64,000 bases of DNA from Leptospiraceae bacterium (GTDB taxonomy: Bacteria > Spirochaetota > Leptospiria > Leptospirales > Leptospiraceae), in NCBI GenBank assembly GCA_022402465.1, contig JAKRSH010000027.1, positions 1-64,000 of the forward strand, in the 5' to 3' direction. A program made the position numbers and the translations under genes. The notes under the pieces are model-generated. The model saw only the letters and a list, made by a program, of their open reading frames with translations, was not told the DNA's origin and made no database searches. Below, piece after piece: positions 1-7,410 of the stretch; positions within the stretch are counted from its first letter, which is position 1; each line of letters opens with the position of its first letter.

Positions 1-266
1 TATTTTCTATACTAAAATTTTCTATTTAGAAATTGCACTTCTTGATTGAAGTGGTTACTTATTAAATTTATACGTTAAAACTAAATCTATGGAGAGTTTT
101 TTCTTAATCATCCACCTACTCTCCCCTTTTTAAGCACTTTTAGAAATCAACTTTTATGCGATCAGTAAATGATGCTTTCGACAGTATATACTTATACAAT
201 TTACTTCATATCTCAGCAATATAAATTTAAAGTTATTAACTTCCATTCATAAGAAGAGGAAACATG
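1..266. other. Intergenic stretch at window edge
   Basis: No convincing coding sequence is visible on either strand. The only structure seen is a possible terminator hairpin at 91-132. A gene ending just left of the window could explain it. Confidence 0.4.
91..132 (+). terminator. Possible rho-independent terminator
   Basis: A 7-bp stem (GGAGAGT at 91-97, ACTCTCC at 118-124) with a loop of about 20 nt is followed by a short T run at 127-132. The long loop makes it weak. It would serve a plus-strand gene lying left of the window. Confidence 0.28.
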
Positions 267-623
267 CTAGAAAGAAATAACAGACTTTTTGTGTTTACTT
301 AGTAATTCGAAAGCTTCCATTTGATCGGCAAAGTGAGCATGTAATTTTTCTTTTTTCATTTCATTACAAAGCTCTGGATATAGATCGGCTTTTTCTATAT
401 GAGGAATATCTGTAACACTTACATTTTCAGATACCTTTTCAAAAATCCAAACTTTGTCTCCACAAGATAATTCAGTTTTGGCGACTACTCTTTTTGAACT
501 TTTCCACTCAATTACATCTGCAAAATCCTTTAGAAGAATTAACGAATTACCAATTGATGAACCATAAATTTTTCCTATTGACATATAACATTTATTAGTT
601 CTCTTAAAACAACTGATATCCAT
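267..623 (-). CDS. Hypothetical protein, 118 aa
   Basis: I do not recognise this protein. It has no clear signal peptide or membrane segment. The central part (about residues 18-70) alternates short hydrophobic strands and looks like a small beta-rich domain; the last third is charged and helical. It lies 9 bp downstream of the small ORF at 633-827 and is probably co-transcribed with it and the KTSC gene at 842-1177. No good Shine-Dalgarno precedes the ATG at 623. An internal ATG at 584 (MSIGK) is an alternative start, but also lacks a ribosome site. Confidence 0.5.
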   Translation of the reverse strand: MDISCFKRTNKCYMSIGKIYGSSIGNSLILLKDFADVIEWKSSKRVVAKTELSCGDKVWIFEKVSENVSVTDIPHIEKADLYPELCNEMKKEKLHAHFADQMEAFELLSKHKKSVISF

Positions 624-632
624 GATTGTTAA

Positions 633-827
633 TTATTTATTAAGATCATCATTTTTGTCCAAGTTTGTATAAATCAATAGCCCATTGGCAGATAAATGCA
701 TATCTGAGATGAATAAGCGTTTCGAATAGTCAATATCATCTAAAACAAATTTTTTACAAAATGTAAAATTATACATTACAAAAGTAGCCAAAATGAATTT
801 ATAAAAGTTCAAATAAATACTTTTCAT
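633..827 (-). CDS. Small putative lipoprotein, 64 aa
   Basis: A short protein with a lysine-containing start, a hydrophobic stretch at about residues 9-24 and a Cys at the end of it (FTFC), which resembles a loose spirochaetal lipobox. The rest is short and polar. An AAGG ribosome site just downstream of the preceding stop precedes the ATG at 827, so translation looks coupled to the KTSC gene upstream (14-bp gap). Family unknown. It could be a truncated lipoprotein. Confidence 0.45.
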   Translation of the reverse strand: MKSIYLNFYKFILATFVMYNFTFCKKFVLDDIDYSKRLFISDMHLSANGLLIYTNLDKNDDLNK

Positions 828-841
828 ATCTAACCTTTTCT

Positions 842-1177
842 TTATAAATATTTAGGAACATACCCATTCCTACAATCAAATTTTCCTTTTATAAACTCTT
901 TGTAAAACGTCCCTAAGGATCGGGAAGATATCCAAGCCTTTAGAGTATCACTAGATAGACCACAATAATGGTAATATGTATTATTTAGTTTAACTATGAG
1001 ATATTTATTCTGAGTATCATAAAGAATTCTTCTAACTAACGAACTATCTTGAATACTAATTTCGGATAATTGTTGATGTTCCAAATTCAACAATCCTCGA
1101 TATTTCACATAGATACTCTCAGAATGTAACGTTAAGTTAACAGATAAATAAATAACTATCACAATAATTCTATTCAA
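842..1177 (-). CDS. Secreted KTSC-domain protein, 111 aa
   Basis: Residues 1-19 form a signal peptide (short, hydrophobic, ending LHSES). Residues about 44-100 match the KTSC domain pattern: an ILYD strand, then LIVKL, a Y-x-Y-x-G turn (YYHYCGL), a helix and a final GTFYKEFIKG segment. KTSC domains are small, found alone or at protein C-termini, and their biochemical role is not established. The signal peptide places this copy in the periplasm or outside the cell, which is unusual because many KTSC proteins are cytoplasmic. First gene of a probable three-gene minus-strand unit (1177 down to 267). Confidence 0.65.
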   Translation of the reverse strand: MNRIIVIVIYLSVNLTLHSESIYVKYRGLLNLEHQQLSEISIQDSSLVRRILYDTQNKYLIVKLNNTYYHYCGLSSDTLKAWISSRSLGTFYKEFIKGKFDCRNGYVPKYL

Positions 1178-1264
1178 TTAAAATCGCACTTTGAATATAA
1201 ATTTACTTCAATAGGTATCAAGAATAGCTCTTTTTCGCCTAAGAAACCTTAAATTTTACAACTA

Positions 1265-1954
1265 TTATCCTTTACCTAAAAGATCATCTATTTCATCTTG
1301 AGACATTTTTTTTCCTATTATATTGGGAGAAGGAAAATCTATTTTTTCATTTACACCTCCCAAGGATTTAAGTTGTTCTATAATAATTCCAGGGTTGTCA
1401 CCAGATTGAATTGAGGTTACACCAGTAAGTATTATACGAAAACATCTTTGGAAAAGTGCAATGTAACTCTGGAACATATCCGATAGAGCTTCATAATATA
1501 AAGAATCAAGGAGATGTGATATCTTTTCTATAGAAATGATAAAATTACTTTTGATAAAATTATTCGACTCAATTAACTTTATCTGATCGGAAATAAAATT
1601 ATTTTCAGGATGCCCATTTAATAATAATATTTTTATGAATTTTTTAATATCATCTATGTCTCCTGTTCGTTTCGTGATGAAGTAAGGACGAAAAACTTGC
1701 CAATGATACTTAAAATTTTCTAAAGTACTAATTTCATAATTTGATATTATAAAACGAACAATATTAGAGTCAGTTCCATCAATTACAAGTTGTAATACTC
1801 TGCCAGTAATTTCATTAAAAAATCTTGAATTATTAGATTTTAACAAGTCTTCAATGCTAAGAAGTCCTTCTCGACGAGCTCTTTCTGCGATTTCAGCGAG
1901 ATATATTATTTGTTCCTTGGGATTTTCTGGATCGGGGAAGAGTATCTTGTACAT
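1265..1954 (-). CDS. Soluble MotA-like protein with C-terminal FliM-type EIDDLL motif
   Basis: Residues about 18-75 match the cytoplasmic loop of the flagellar stator protein MotA: LAEIAERARREGLLSIED followed by a segment ending VIDGTDSNIV. Residues about 165-205 match the MotA C-terminal tail (IILTGVTSIQSGDNPGIII). The transmembrane helices that lie around these parts in real MotA are absent, so the protein should be cytoplasmic. The last 13 residues (217-229, MSQDEIDDLLGKG) closely resemble the N-terminal EIDALL peptide of the switch protein FliM, which binds phosphorylated CheY. Known: the two motifs and their functions. Inferred: an adaptor or decoy acting on the motor. It stands alone in an accessory region with no flagellar neighbours. 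Confidence 0.65.
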   Translation of the reverse strand: MYKILFPDPENPKEQIIYLAEIAERARREGLLSIEDLLKSNNSRFFNEITGRVLQLVIDGTDSNIVRFIISNYEISTLENFKYHWQVFRPYFITKRTGDIDDIKKFIKILLLNGHPENNFISDQIKLIESNNFIKSNFIISIEKISHLLDSLYYEALSDMFQSYIALFQRCFRIILTGVTSIQSGDNPGIIIEQLKSLGGVNEKIDFPSPNIIGKKMSQDEIDDLLGKG

Positions 1955-2508
1955 TTTGATTTTTTCCTTATTAATAAATACATCACTTAGTTAGACTATA
2001 CAATTTTCCTTCCTACATATTAAATTGTGTTTTTTATTAAGTTTTAATAGATTACGAGAATCAAAGAGAAACGAATCTTAGTCTCCCCAATTTATATACC
2101 ATATGCTAGTTTTAATAAAATTTCTCTATGTATTCTCTAAATCGATCACGAAAGATATATTAGCTTATTCCTAACTGTACTGCTAATTCTACTAGTGAAA
2201 GCGATATACACTTAGTTCTTTTTAGTGCTTACTCAATGAACTCTGCTAGTATTTTTTCCTCGCAGTCTAAAACTTCTATTTCAAGGATTTTTTGGTATCA
2301 GCTTTTATGAAATCAGGGCACTTTATCACTGTGTATAATTGCTACAAAAATTTTTAAGTAGATATACCTAACTTAATATAAAAATAGATCAAATCATTCC
2401 TCAAGAAAGTTTTAACGAACTCGAATATTTTTTTGACTATACAGACTATTGCAATAATAAGCGAAGAAAACTACATTGGGATATAATAGTCCTATATTTT
2501 TTGTAAAT
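1955..2508. other. Gene-poor 554-bp stretch
   Basis: No intact gene is visible. The right end (2387-2509) contains an open stretch resembling the C-terminus of a transposase. The middle has short stop-broken reading frames on the minus strand, consistent with decayed genes but too short to name. Confidence 0.4.
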
Positions 2509-2509
2509 C
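2387..2509 (+). pseudogene. Possible transposase C-terminal remnant
   Basis: Read in the frame that includes the codon at 2399, this stretch encodes about 40 residues, including FNELEYFFDYTDYCNNKRRK, up to a TAA at about 2509. The pattern 'YxDYxNNxRR' resembles the end of IS3-type integrase-core transposases (YIDYYNNRR). There is no start codon and no upstream continuation, so if real it is a fragment. The similarity is short and could be chance. Confidence 0.3.
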
Positions 2510-3045
2510 TAATTGTCTAATGAGTGTCCAGTTTTATGGGGAGAGTTTATTATTTTATGAAAGATATAGTCAAACAAACCCAATACATATAACATGTATA
2601 CAAGCATAATTAACATTACTAAATATCCAAATGCACTCCAAAGCTCATATGGATGGCTTTTTTCTGAATAAATTCGTGTAGGAACATTAAATAACCATGT
2701 AATAAGAATAATAGGTATTAAAAATAAAAATATATAATTAAACACTTGATTTAATGTTAAGTTCGCGATTGGTATATCTCCTATAGAATTTGTGTTTAGG
2801 TTATTGAAGGTAGAAAATCCTAGATAGGAAATAAAGATTATTCTAAATATTATTCCCCACCACAGATCAAGTTTCCTTACTACTGAATCAAATTTTGAAT
2901 CACCCGAACTAGGTTTCCCCTTTTCTACATCCACTTCCGAGTCCTTATCAGAAATTTCATGTAATTCCTTATCTTCAAAAATTTTTAAAAAATAAATCAA
3001 TTTGTCCAAAACATATATAATTACTTTTTTTATTAGTTTAGACAT
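2509..3045 (-). CDS. Hypothetical membrane protein, 178 aa
   Basis: An acidic soluble N-terminal part (residues 1-55, rich in D, E, K and S) is followed by three predicted membrane helices at about residues 62-82, 95-116 and 135-160. No family motif is recognised. It has no close co-directional neighbour and sits between a decayed stretch and the WG-repeat gene. It is likely an inner-membrane accessory protein of unknown role. Confidence 0.5.
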   Translation of the reverse strand: MSKLIKKVIIYVLDKLIYFLKIFEDKELHEISDKDSEVDVEKGKPSSGDSKFDSVVRKLDLWWGIIFRIIFISYLGFSTFNNLNTNSIGDIPIANLTLNQVFNYIFLFLIPIILITWLFNVPTRIYSEKSHPYELWSAFGYLVMLIMLVYMLYVLGLFDYIFHKIINSPHKTGHSLDN

Positions 3046-3191
3046 TTATAAATATTTTGACTTATTATAAGATATTAAAACTCAAAAGAATTCAAATATT
3101 TACCTAGGATTCCAAAAAAAATAAGTTACTTAGTTGAATGAAATTCATTTAAAGATGCTTTAATCGATATTATTAGTCTAAAGGACATATT

Positions 3192-4136
3192 ATGGAAAAT
3201 GGAAAATACGGTTTCATAGACAAGACTGGTAAGATAGTCATTAAGCCTCAATTTGATAAAGCATACTTCTTCAGTGATGGACTTGCTAGGGTTGAGATAA
3301 GGAAGAAAGATGGGTTCATAGACAAGACTGGTAAGATAGTCATTAAGCCTCAATTTGATTTTGCAGACTTCTTCAGTGAAGGACTTGCTTGGGTTAAGAT
3401 AGGGAAGAAATACGGTCTCATAGATAAGACTGGCGAAATAATAATAAAGCCTCAATTTGATAGTGCCTATTCTTTCAGAGAAGGACTCGCTTCAGTAAAG
3501 ATTGATGGTAAATGGGGATGTATCGACAAGACTGGTAAGATAGTCATTAAGCCTCAGTTTGATGGTGCCTCCTATTTTTCAGAAGGACTCTCTTACGTTG
3601 TTATAAATAAAAAGTGGGGATATATCGACAAGACTAGTAAGATAGTCATTAAGCCTCAGTTTGATAGGGTAGAGCCTTTCAGTGAAGGACTTGCTTGGGT
3701 TAAGATAGGGAAGAAAGATGGGTTCATAGATAAGACTGGCGAAATAATAATAAAGCCTCAATTTGATAGTGCCTATTCTTTCAGAGAAGGACTCGCTTCA
3801 GTAAAGATTGATGGTAAATGGGGATGTATCGACAAGACTGGTAAGATAGTCATAAAACCTCAGTTTGAATCAACAGTTTCTTTCGATGAAGGACTCGCTG
3901 CATTTAGGATAGATTGGAAATACGGTCTCATAGATAAGACTGGCGAAATAATAATAAAGCCTCAATTTGATTTAGTATTTTCCTTTAATGAAGGTCTTGC
4001 CCCTGTTAGCATCGATGGTAAGTGGGGATCTATAGACAAAACGGGAGAGATGGTCATAAAGCCTCAATTTGATAGTGCACCCTCCTTTTTTGAAGGACTT
4101 GCTCCTGTTTGTATAGGTGATGTTCCTCTAGAATAA
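3192..4136 (+). CDS. WG-repeat protein, nine 34-residue repeats
   Basis: From residue 7 to the end the protein is nine tandem copies of a 34-residue unit with core GxIDKTGxIVIKPQFD, then xFxEGLAxVxI: the WG (KWG) beta-hairpin repeat. Repeats are often preceded by KW or KY. Such repeats are found in surface and secreted bacterial proteins, with binding roles usually assumed rather than proven. This one has no signal peptide and begins inside repeat 1, so the 5' part may be lost; however AAGGAC at 3181-3186 is a good ribosome site 5 bp before the ATG. DNA copies are nearly identical over long blocks (3418-3547 equals 3724-3853), showing recent expansion. The last repeat is cut short. Confidence 0.85.
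   Translation: MENGKYGFIDKTGKIVIKPQFDKAYFFSDGLARVEIRKKDGFIDKTGKIVIKPQFDFADFFSEGLAWVKIGKKYGLIDKTGEIIIKPQFDSAYSFREGLASVKIDGKWGCIDKTGKIVIKPQFDGASYFSEGLSYVVINKKWGYIDKTSKIVIKPQFDRVEPFSEGLAWVKIGKKDGFIDKTGEIIIKPQFDSAYSFREGLASVKIDGKWGCIDKTGKIVIKPQFESTVSFDEGLAAFRIDWKYGLIDKTGEIIIKPQFDLVFSFNEGLAPVSIDGKWGSIDKTGEMVIKPQFDSAPSFFEGLAPVCIGDVPLE
3391..3971 (+). repeat. Tandem 102-bp repeats with recent block duplication
   Basis: The WG units are 102 bp long. A block of at least 130 bp (3418-3547) recurs without a mismatch at 3724-3853, an offset of 306 bp or three units. The segment 3411-3461 recurs at 3921-3971, an offset of five units. This indicates unequal exchange or conversion among repeats. Confidence 0.85.
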
Positions 4137-4376
4137 GTATGAGCCTACTCACCGATGTTCGACTTTCATCATAGTAAACAAGGGAATGTTTGATATATCT
4201 CTCAAGTTTTTATAGAGCAATAACCTATGCTACCTTTTTTTACTCAAGAAAATATTTTTTCACACTTTGAAGGAAGACCTAATAATAACAAACGCTTAGT
4301 TAAAGTATTTATAAGTATAAATTTTTATTCAAAATAAAATATAGATATAAAATAGCATTGGAGAAAATTATAATAA

Positions 4377-4827
4377 GTGATTATTAATAAAATTAGAATT
4401 CTATTTGATACAAATGTCTTCAATGAGATTTTAGATAACAAAATACCTCTACCAGATTCAGACAAATATATCTGCTATGCAACACCTTTACAATTAATGG
4501 AAATAATAAGAACACAGGATGTTTCTAGAAAAAATAATCTATTAAGTGTATATAATGAAATCGCACCTAAAATTTATGAATTGAAAAGTATGGTCTGGGG
4601 AATTAATGAGTGGGAATCGATAACTTGGGATGAGAATGGACGGTACTATTCAATTCTAAAGGAGAAATTAGATCAAGAAAGGAAAAAAAATTAGTAATGA
4701 TCACGATGCACTTATAGCAGAAGTTGCGATAGCTGAAGGGATGATTTTTGTTACCAATGATGATACCTTATATAAAGTTATGAAAGAAATGAAACAATAT
4801 GTTATAAAAGCTTTCGAATTAAATTGA
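4377..4827 (+). pseudogene. PIN-domain toxin, frameshifted at an A8 tract
   Basis: A GTG start at 4377 (GGAG at about 4360) opens a PIN-domain N-terminus, ILFDTNVFNEIL, with the first catalytic Asp. The frame closes at 4694, just after eight A residues (4683-4690). Removing one A continues the domain: SNDHDALIAEVAIAEG, then IFVTNDDTL, giving the missing acidic residues and a stop at 4825-4827. The fused product of about 149 aa is a normal PIN length. PIN proteins are usually RNases acting as toxins of VapBC-type pairs, but no antitoxin gene is visible next to it. Either a recent pseudogene or expression by slippage on the A tract. Confidence 0.7.
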
Positions 4828-4928
4828 ATTTCAGAAAAAACTACACAATACCTAATAATTGTTTAACTCGAACTTAAACTAAAAGTATTGTCAGTTATAT
4901 TATAGGAATAAAGATATGAGTTGACCTG

Positions 4929-5308
4929 TGACCTGCTCCCCAAAAACTGAACCGATTAATAAGTTAGTTTTCACCGATGATAATAGGAGAAAACAATGGC
5001 AAAAAAGAAATTTCAAGTATGGACTAAAAATAAAGGTATAGATATCCATTTTATTGATATAGGAAAGCCGACTCAGAATGCATATATAGAAAGTTTCAAT
5101 GGTATGCTGAGAGATGAGTGTTTGAATCTTAACTTATTTAAAAACCAAAATGAATTATCTCGTGCCTTAGAAATATATCAAAAGGATTATAAGAATGAAA
5201 GACTTCATTCTTCGTTAAACTATTTGTCCCGTTAGAATATAAGTTGAAGTTTGGATAAGATTTTTTTGAAAACTAACTTATTTACTGGTACTGAAAATGG
5301 GGACAGCT
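4929..5308 (+). mobile_element. Internally deleted IS3-family element
   Basis: The left end at 4929 (TGACCTGCTCCCC) and the right end near 5300 (TGGGGACAG) form imperfect inverted repeats typical of IS3-family elements. The interior, about 380 bp instead of the usual 1.2-1.5 kb, keeps only the start of orfA joined to the end of orfB. A second TGACCTG at 4922-4928 directly precedes the left end. It is a non-autonomous remnant; the exact right boundary is uncertain because the terminal bases have diverged. Confidence 0.6.
4996..5258 (+). pseudogene. IS3-family transposase fragment (orfA start fused to orfB end)
   Basis: The reading frame begins MAKKKF, like an IS3 orfA start with an AGGAGA site before it, and passes directly into the end of the orfB integrase core: GKPTQNAYIESFNG, RDECLN, NERLHSSLNYLS. 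The catalytic DDE residues are missing apart from the Glu of YIESFNG. A stop occurs at 5233-5235, but shifting frame there restores EYKLKFG and a stop at 5256-5258, the normal orfB end. So the gene has a large deletion plus a frameshift and cannot transpose by itself. Confidence 0.7.
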
Positions 5309-5446
5309 AGAGCAATAGAAACTAAAGGTTATACTAAGACATCATACACTACTAGAAGACAAGTAAAAGTAAAAGCTGATAGAAGTAATGACTTTAAGAG
5401 TGAAGACTTTGAGTTAAGTAACTTTGTGAAGAGGAGTGATGAGATA

Positions 5447-5528
5447 TGCGGGCGGAGGGACTTGAACCCCCACGCCTTTCGGCGCCAGAACCTAAATCTG
5501 GTGCGTCTGCCAATTTCGCCACGCCCGC
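5447..5528 (-). tRNA. tRNA-Leu (anticodon TAG)
   Basis: Reverse complement begins GCGGGCGTGGCGAAATTGGC and ends with the matching GCCCGC plus discriminator A at 5447. The anticodon arm CAGAT-TTAGG-TTCTG carries TAG in the loop, reading CUA leucine codons. A variable arm (GGCGCCGAAAGGCGT) and the T arm GGGGGTTCAAGTCCC are present; the long variable arm is typical of tRNA-Leu. CCA is not encoded. The 3' end faces the accessory region 1-5440. Confidence 0.95.
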
Positions 5529-5611
5529 ATGTTGACCAGTGTTTGAAGGACAGCCTATTTTTCAATAAAAAATTGTTTGCCAAATCCTGAGGAACTTACA
5601 AAGTCAAGCCC

Positions 5612-6703
5612 ATGCGGACCCTAAGAATCACTCCTCTTCCTATACTCATAATTAGTTTTCTTTTTATGTTGATTCCTATACTTAGCTACCTTGCGACAGC
5701 CGATTTTTACTTCTTATCAATTTGGCAGGTAGGCAATGTTTTTAGTAAGATGGAGTACATCCAAATTCTTGTTTTGGTATCCTCATTATTTGTATCAATA
5801 GGAATTCTCTTCCGAAAGAAAGCTGGTTACTATGCTTTTTTCACCTTGGCTGGCATTCTAATCCTTTACAATGTTTGGTTATTAACAAGTTCATTCTTTG
5901 GGAAATCCTTTCATGTGGCAGGTTTTCCACTTACAAGACAAGATGTTATCATGAATTTTTCTTTAACCCTTTTCTTATTAGGTTCTATTTATTATTTTTT
6001 AAACCAAGAAATTTCTGCACCCTACTTCAGTCCGGATTCCAGAGGATGGAGACGCAACCCTAGAGAAACAATTCCTTTAAGTTTTCAATTGAAATTTCAA
6101 TCTTCGACTTTTGCAGGTAAGACGATCAATCTTTCTAAATCCGGTGCCATGGTTCCTGTAATCAAATCTTTTGAGTTTGAACCTGGAGAAGAAGGAGAAG
6201 TAGAAATCGAATTCGAAGATAGAGATGGTCGCGAATACAAAGGTGTATTTCGTTGCATGTTGATTCGAATTGATGAAATAGATTTTCTACCAGGTGAAAG
6301 GCAAATTGGATTAAGATTTTTATCAGATACGACAACCAACGAATCCAAGATTCAGTTGAGTTATTTTTTGGAAGAAAGGTATTCTCCTAGGTATGTTGTA
6401 TCAACACAAGTTCAATTTGGCGAAAGAGGATTCGAAGAATACAAAGACCAATTAGCCAATATCTCAGCTGAGGGCTTATACTTAAATACAAACATACATT
6501 ATCCTACAGGCAAAGATATTTATATTCGTATCCCAACGCTTTCTGGTAACATTGATTTGGAGGCAAGAGTAAGCTGGAGCAATCCTAAGGGAGAATTTGG
6601 TAAACAACAAGGATTTGGGGTACAAATTGTTCTAAATAGAAATCCGATTCGATTCCGTATCTGGTTACTAAGAGTTAGAACTCAGAAATTGCATACTAGA
6701 TAA
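5612..6703 (+). CDS. Membrane protein with two PilZ domains
   Basis: Four predicted membrane helices occupy about residues 10-30, 48-67, 72-92 and 110-131. Two PilZ-type domains follow. The first has the c-di-GMP motif RxxxR at R147-R151 and N-x-S-x-S-G at 173-178; the second has RxxxR at R256-R260 and NISAEG about 30 residues later. Both therefore keep the residues that bind cyclic di-GMP in the family. It is likely an inner-membrane receptor that changes conformation with c-di-GMP; the output is unknown. The 3' end overlaps the convergent ispD gene by 36 bp. The ATG at 5612 has only a distant AGGA (about 18 bp), so the start is not certain. Confidence 0.75.
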   Translation: MRTLRITPLPILIISFLFMLIPILSYLATADFYFLSIWQVGNVFSKMEYIQILVLVSSLFVSIGILFRKKAGYYAFFTLAGILILYNVWLLTSSFFGKSFHVAGFPLTRQDVIMNFSLTLFLLGSIYYFLNQEISAPYFSPDSRGWRRNPRETIPLSFQLKFQSSTFAGKTINLSKSGAMVPVIKSFEFEPGEEGEVEIEFEDRDGREYKGVFRCMLIRIDEIDFLPGERQIGLRFLSDTTTNESKIQLSYFLEERYSPRYVVSTQVQFGERGFEEYKDQLANISAEGLYLNTNIHYPTGKDIYIRIPTLSGNIDLEARVSWSNPKGEFGKQQGFGVQIVLNRNPIRFRIWLLRVRTQKLHTR

Positions 6704-7369
6704 AAGAGATTTAGCCAGTTCTAAATCACCTGGCTTGGTCACCTTGAGGTTCCAAAGACCTGTTTCAACCATCTGTGTTGCTTTGTTCCAATTCAGTCCC
6801 CAAGAACTCAGATCGGTAGGCTCGAAATGTATTGCCGATGATTTCTCAAAAGCAAGGAAGGATTCGATAATTTCTACTTTTGCCATTTGAGGTGTCTTAA
6901 TTAAATAAATATTTTCTCTGGAAATCAATTCTTGTGGTGAGTTGTTGCGAAGTATGGTATCTGGGCAAGATAGTGCTAAACTAGCAAGTCCATGAACTCT
7001 GGTCGCTTGTACTAAATCATCTAACTCCTTATAGAGAAAAAATGGTCTTGCAACATCATGAATAAAGATAAGATCTTCTTTTTGTTTATGGAGAGCATCG
7101 TATCCTTTTAAGAAGGAATCATGTCTAGTATTCCCTCCCATCACTATCCTATCATTCCCTAGGAGGTAGGTATCTAATTGTTCCTCAACTTCAGAAATGC
7201 TATCTGGATGAGAGACAATGACAAGCTGCTTTAAGAATCCCCATTCTCTAAATCTACGAGTGGATCTTTGAAGTAGGGACTCTCCGTCTAGCTTGAGAAA
7301 TTGTTTGGGAGCTGATCCATATCTTTTGCCTAGACCTCCTGCAAGTAAAATAGCATGGATGTTTCCCAT
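6668..7369 (-). CDS. ispD: 2-C-methyl-D-erythritol 4-phosphate cytidylyltransferase
   Basis: Third step of the non-mevalonate (MEP) isoprenoid pathway: joins CTP and MEP to give CDP-methylerythritol. The nucleotide-binding signature is at residues 7-23 (LLAGGLGKRYGSAPKQF), with GGNTRHDSF and the FIHDVARPF segment typical of IspD further on. Length 233 aa is normal. Cytoplasmic. It is convergent with the PilZ gene, overlapping its 3' end by 36 bp, and lies 41 bp downstream of lysA on the same strand, so the two may share a transcript. Confidence 0.93.
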   Translation of the reverse strand: MGNIHAILLAGGLGKRYGSAPKQFLKLDGESLLQRSTRRFREWGFLKQLVIVSHPDSISEVEEQLDTYLLGNDRIVMGGNTRHDSFLKGYDALHKQKEDLIFIHDVARPFFLYKELDDLVQATRVHGLASLALSCPDTILRNNSPQELISRENIYLIKTPQMAKVEIIESFLAFEKSSAIHFEPTDLSSWGLNWNKATQMVETGLWNLKVTKPGDLELAKSLLSSMQFLSSNS

Positions 7370-7410
7370 ATTATTAGCAAGAGATCCTTGGTATGAATCT
7401 TATTTTCTTA

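Noticed and set aside
2150-2390. Possible antitoxin or regulator fragment on the minus strand
   Set aside because: Reading frames are broken by stops within about 20 residues and show no recognisable motif.
3126-3761. Minus-strand ORFs inside the WG-repeat gene (3126-3455 and 3579-3761)
   Set aside because: They are antisense to the repeats, repeat the same period and have no ribosome sites; shadows of the WG gene.
3192-4136. CRISPR array
   Set aside because: The regular 102-bp repeats are coding WG units without variable spacers.
5297-5590. ORF on the plus strand across the tRNA gene (and its minus-strand counterpart 5329-5583)
   Set aside because: Both run through the tRNA-Leu and the IS end; composition is not protein-like and no function is seen.
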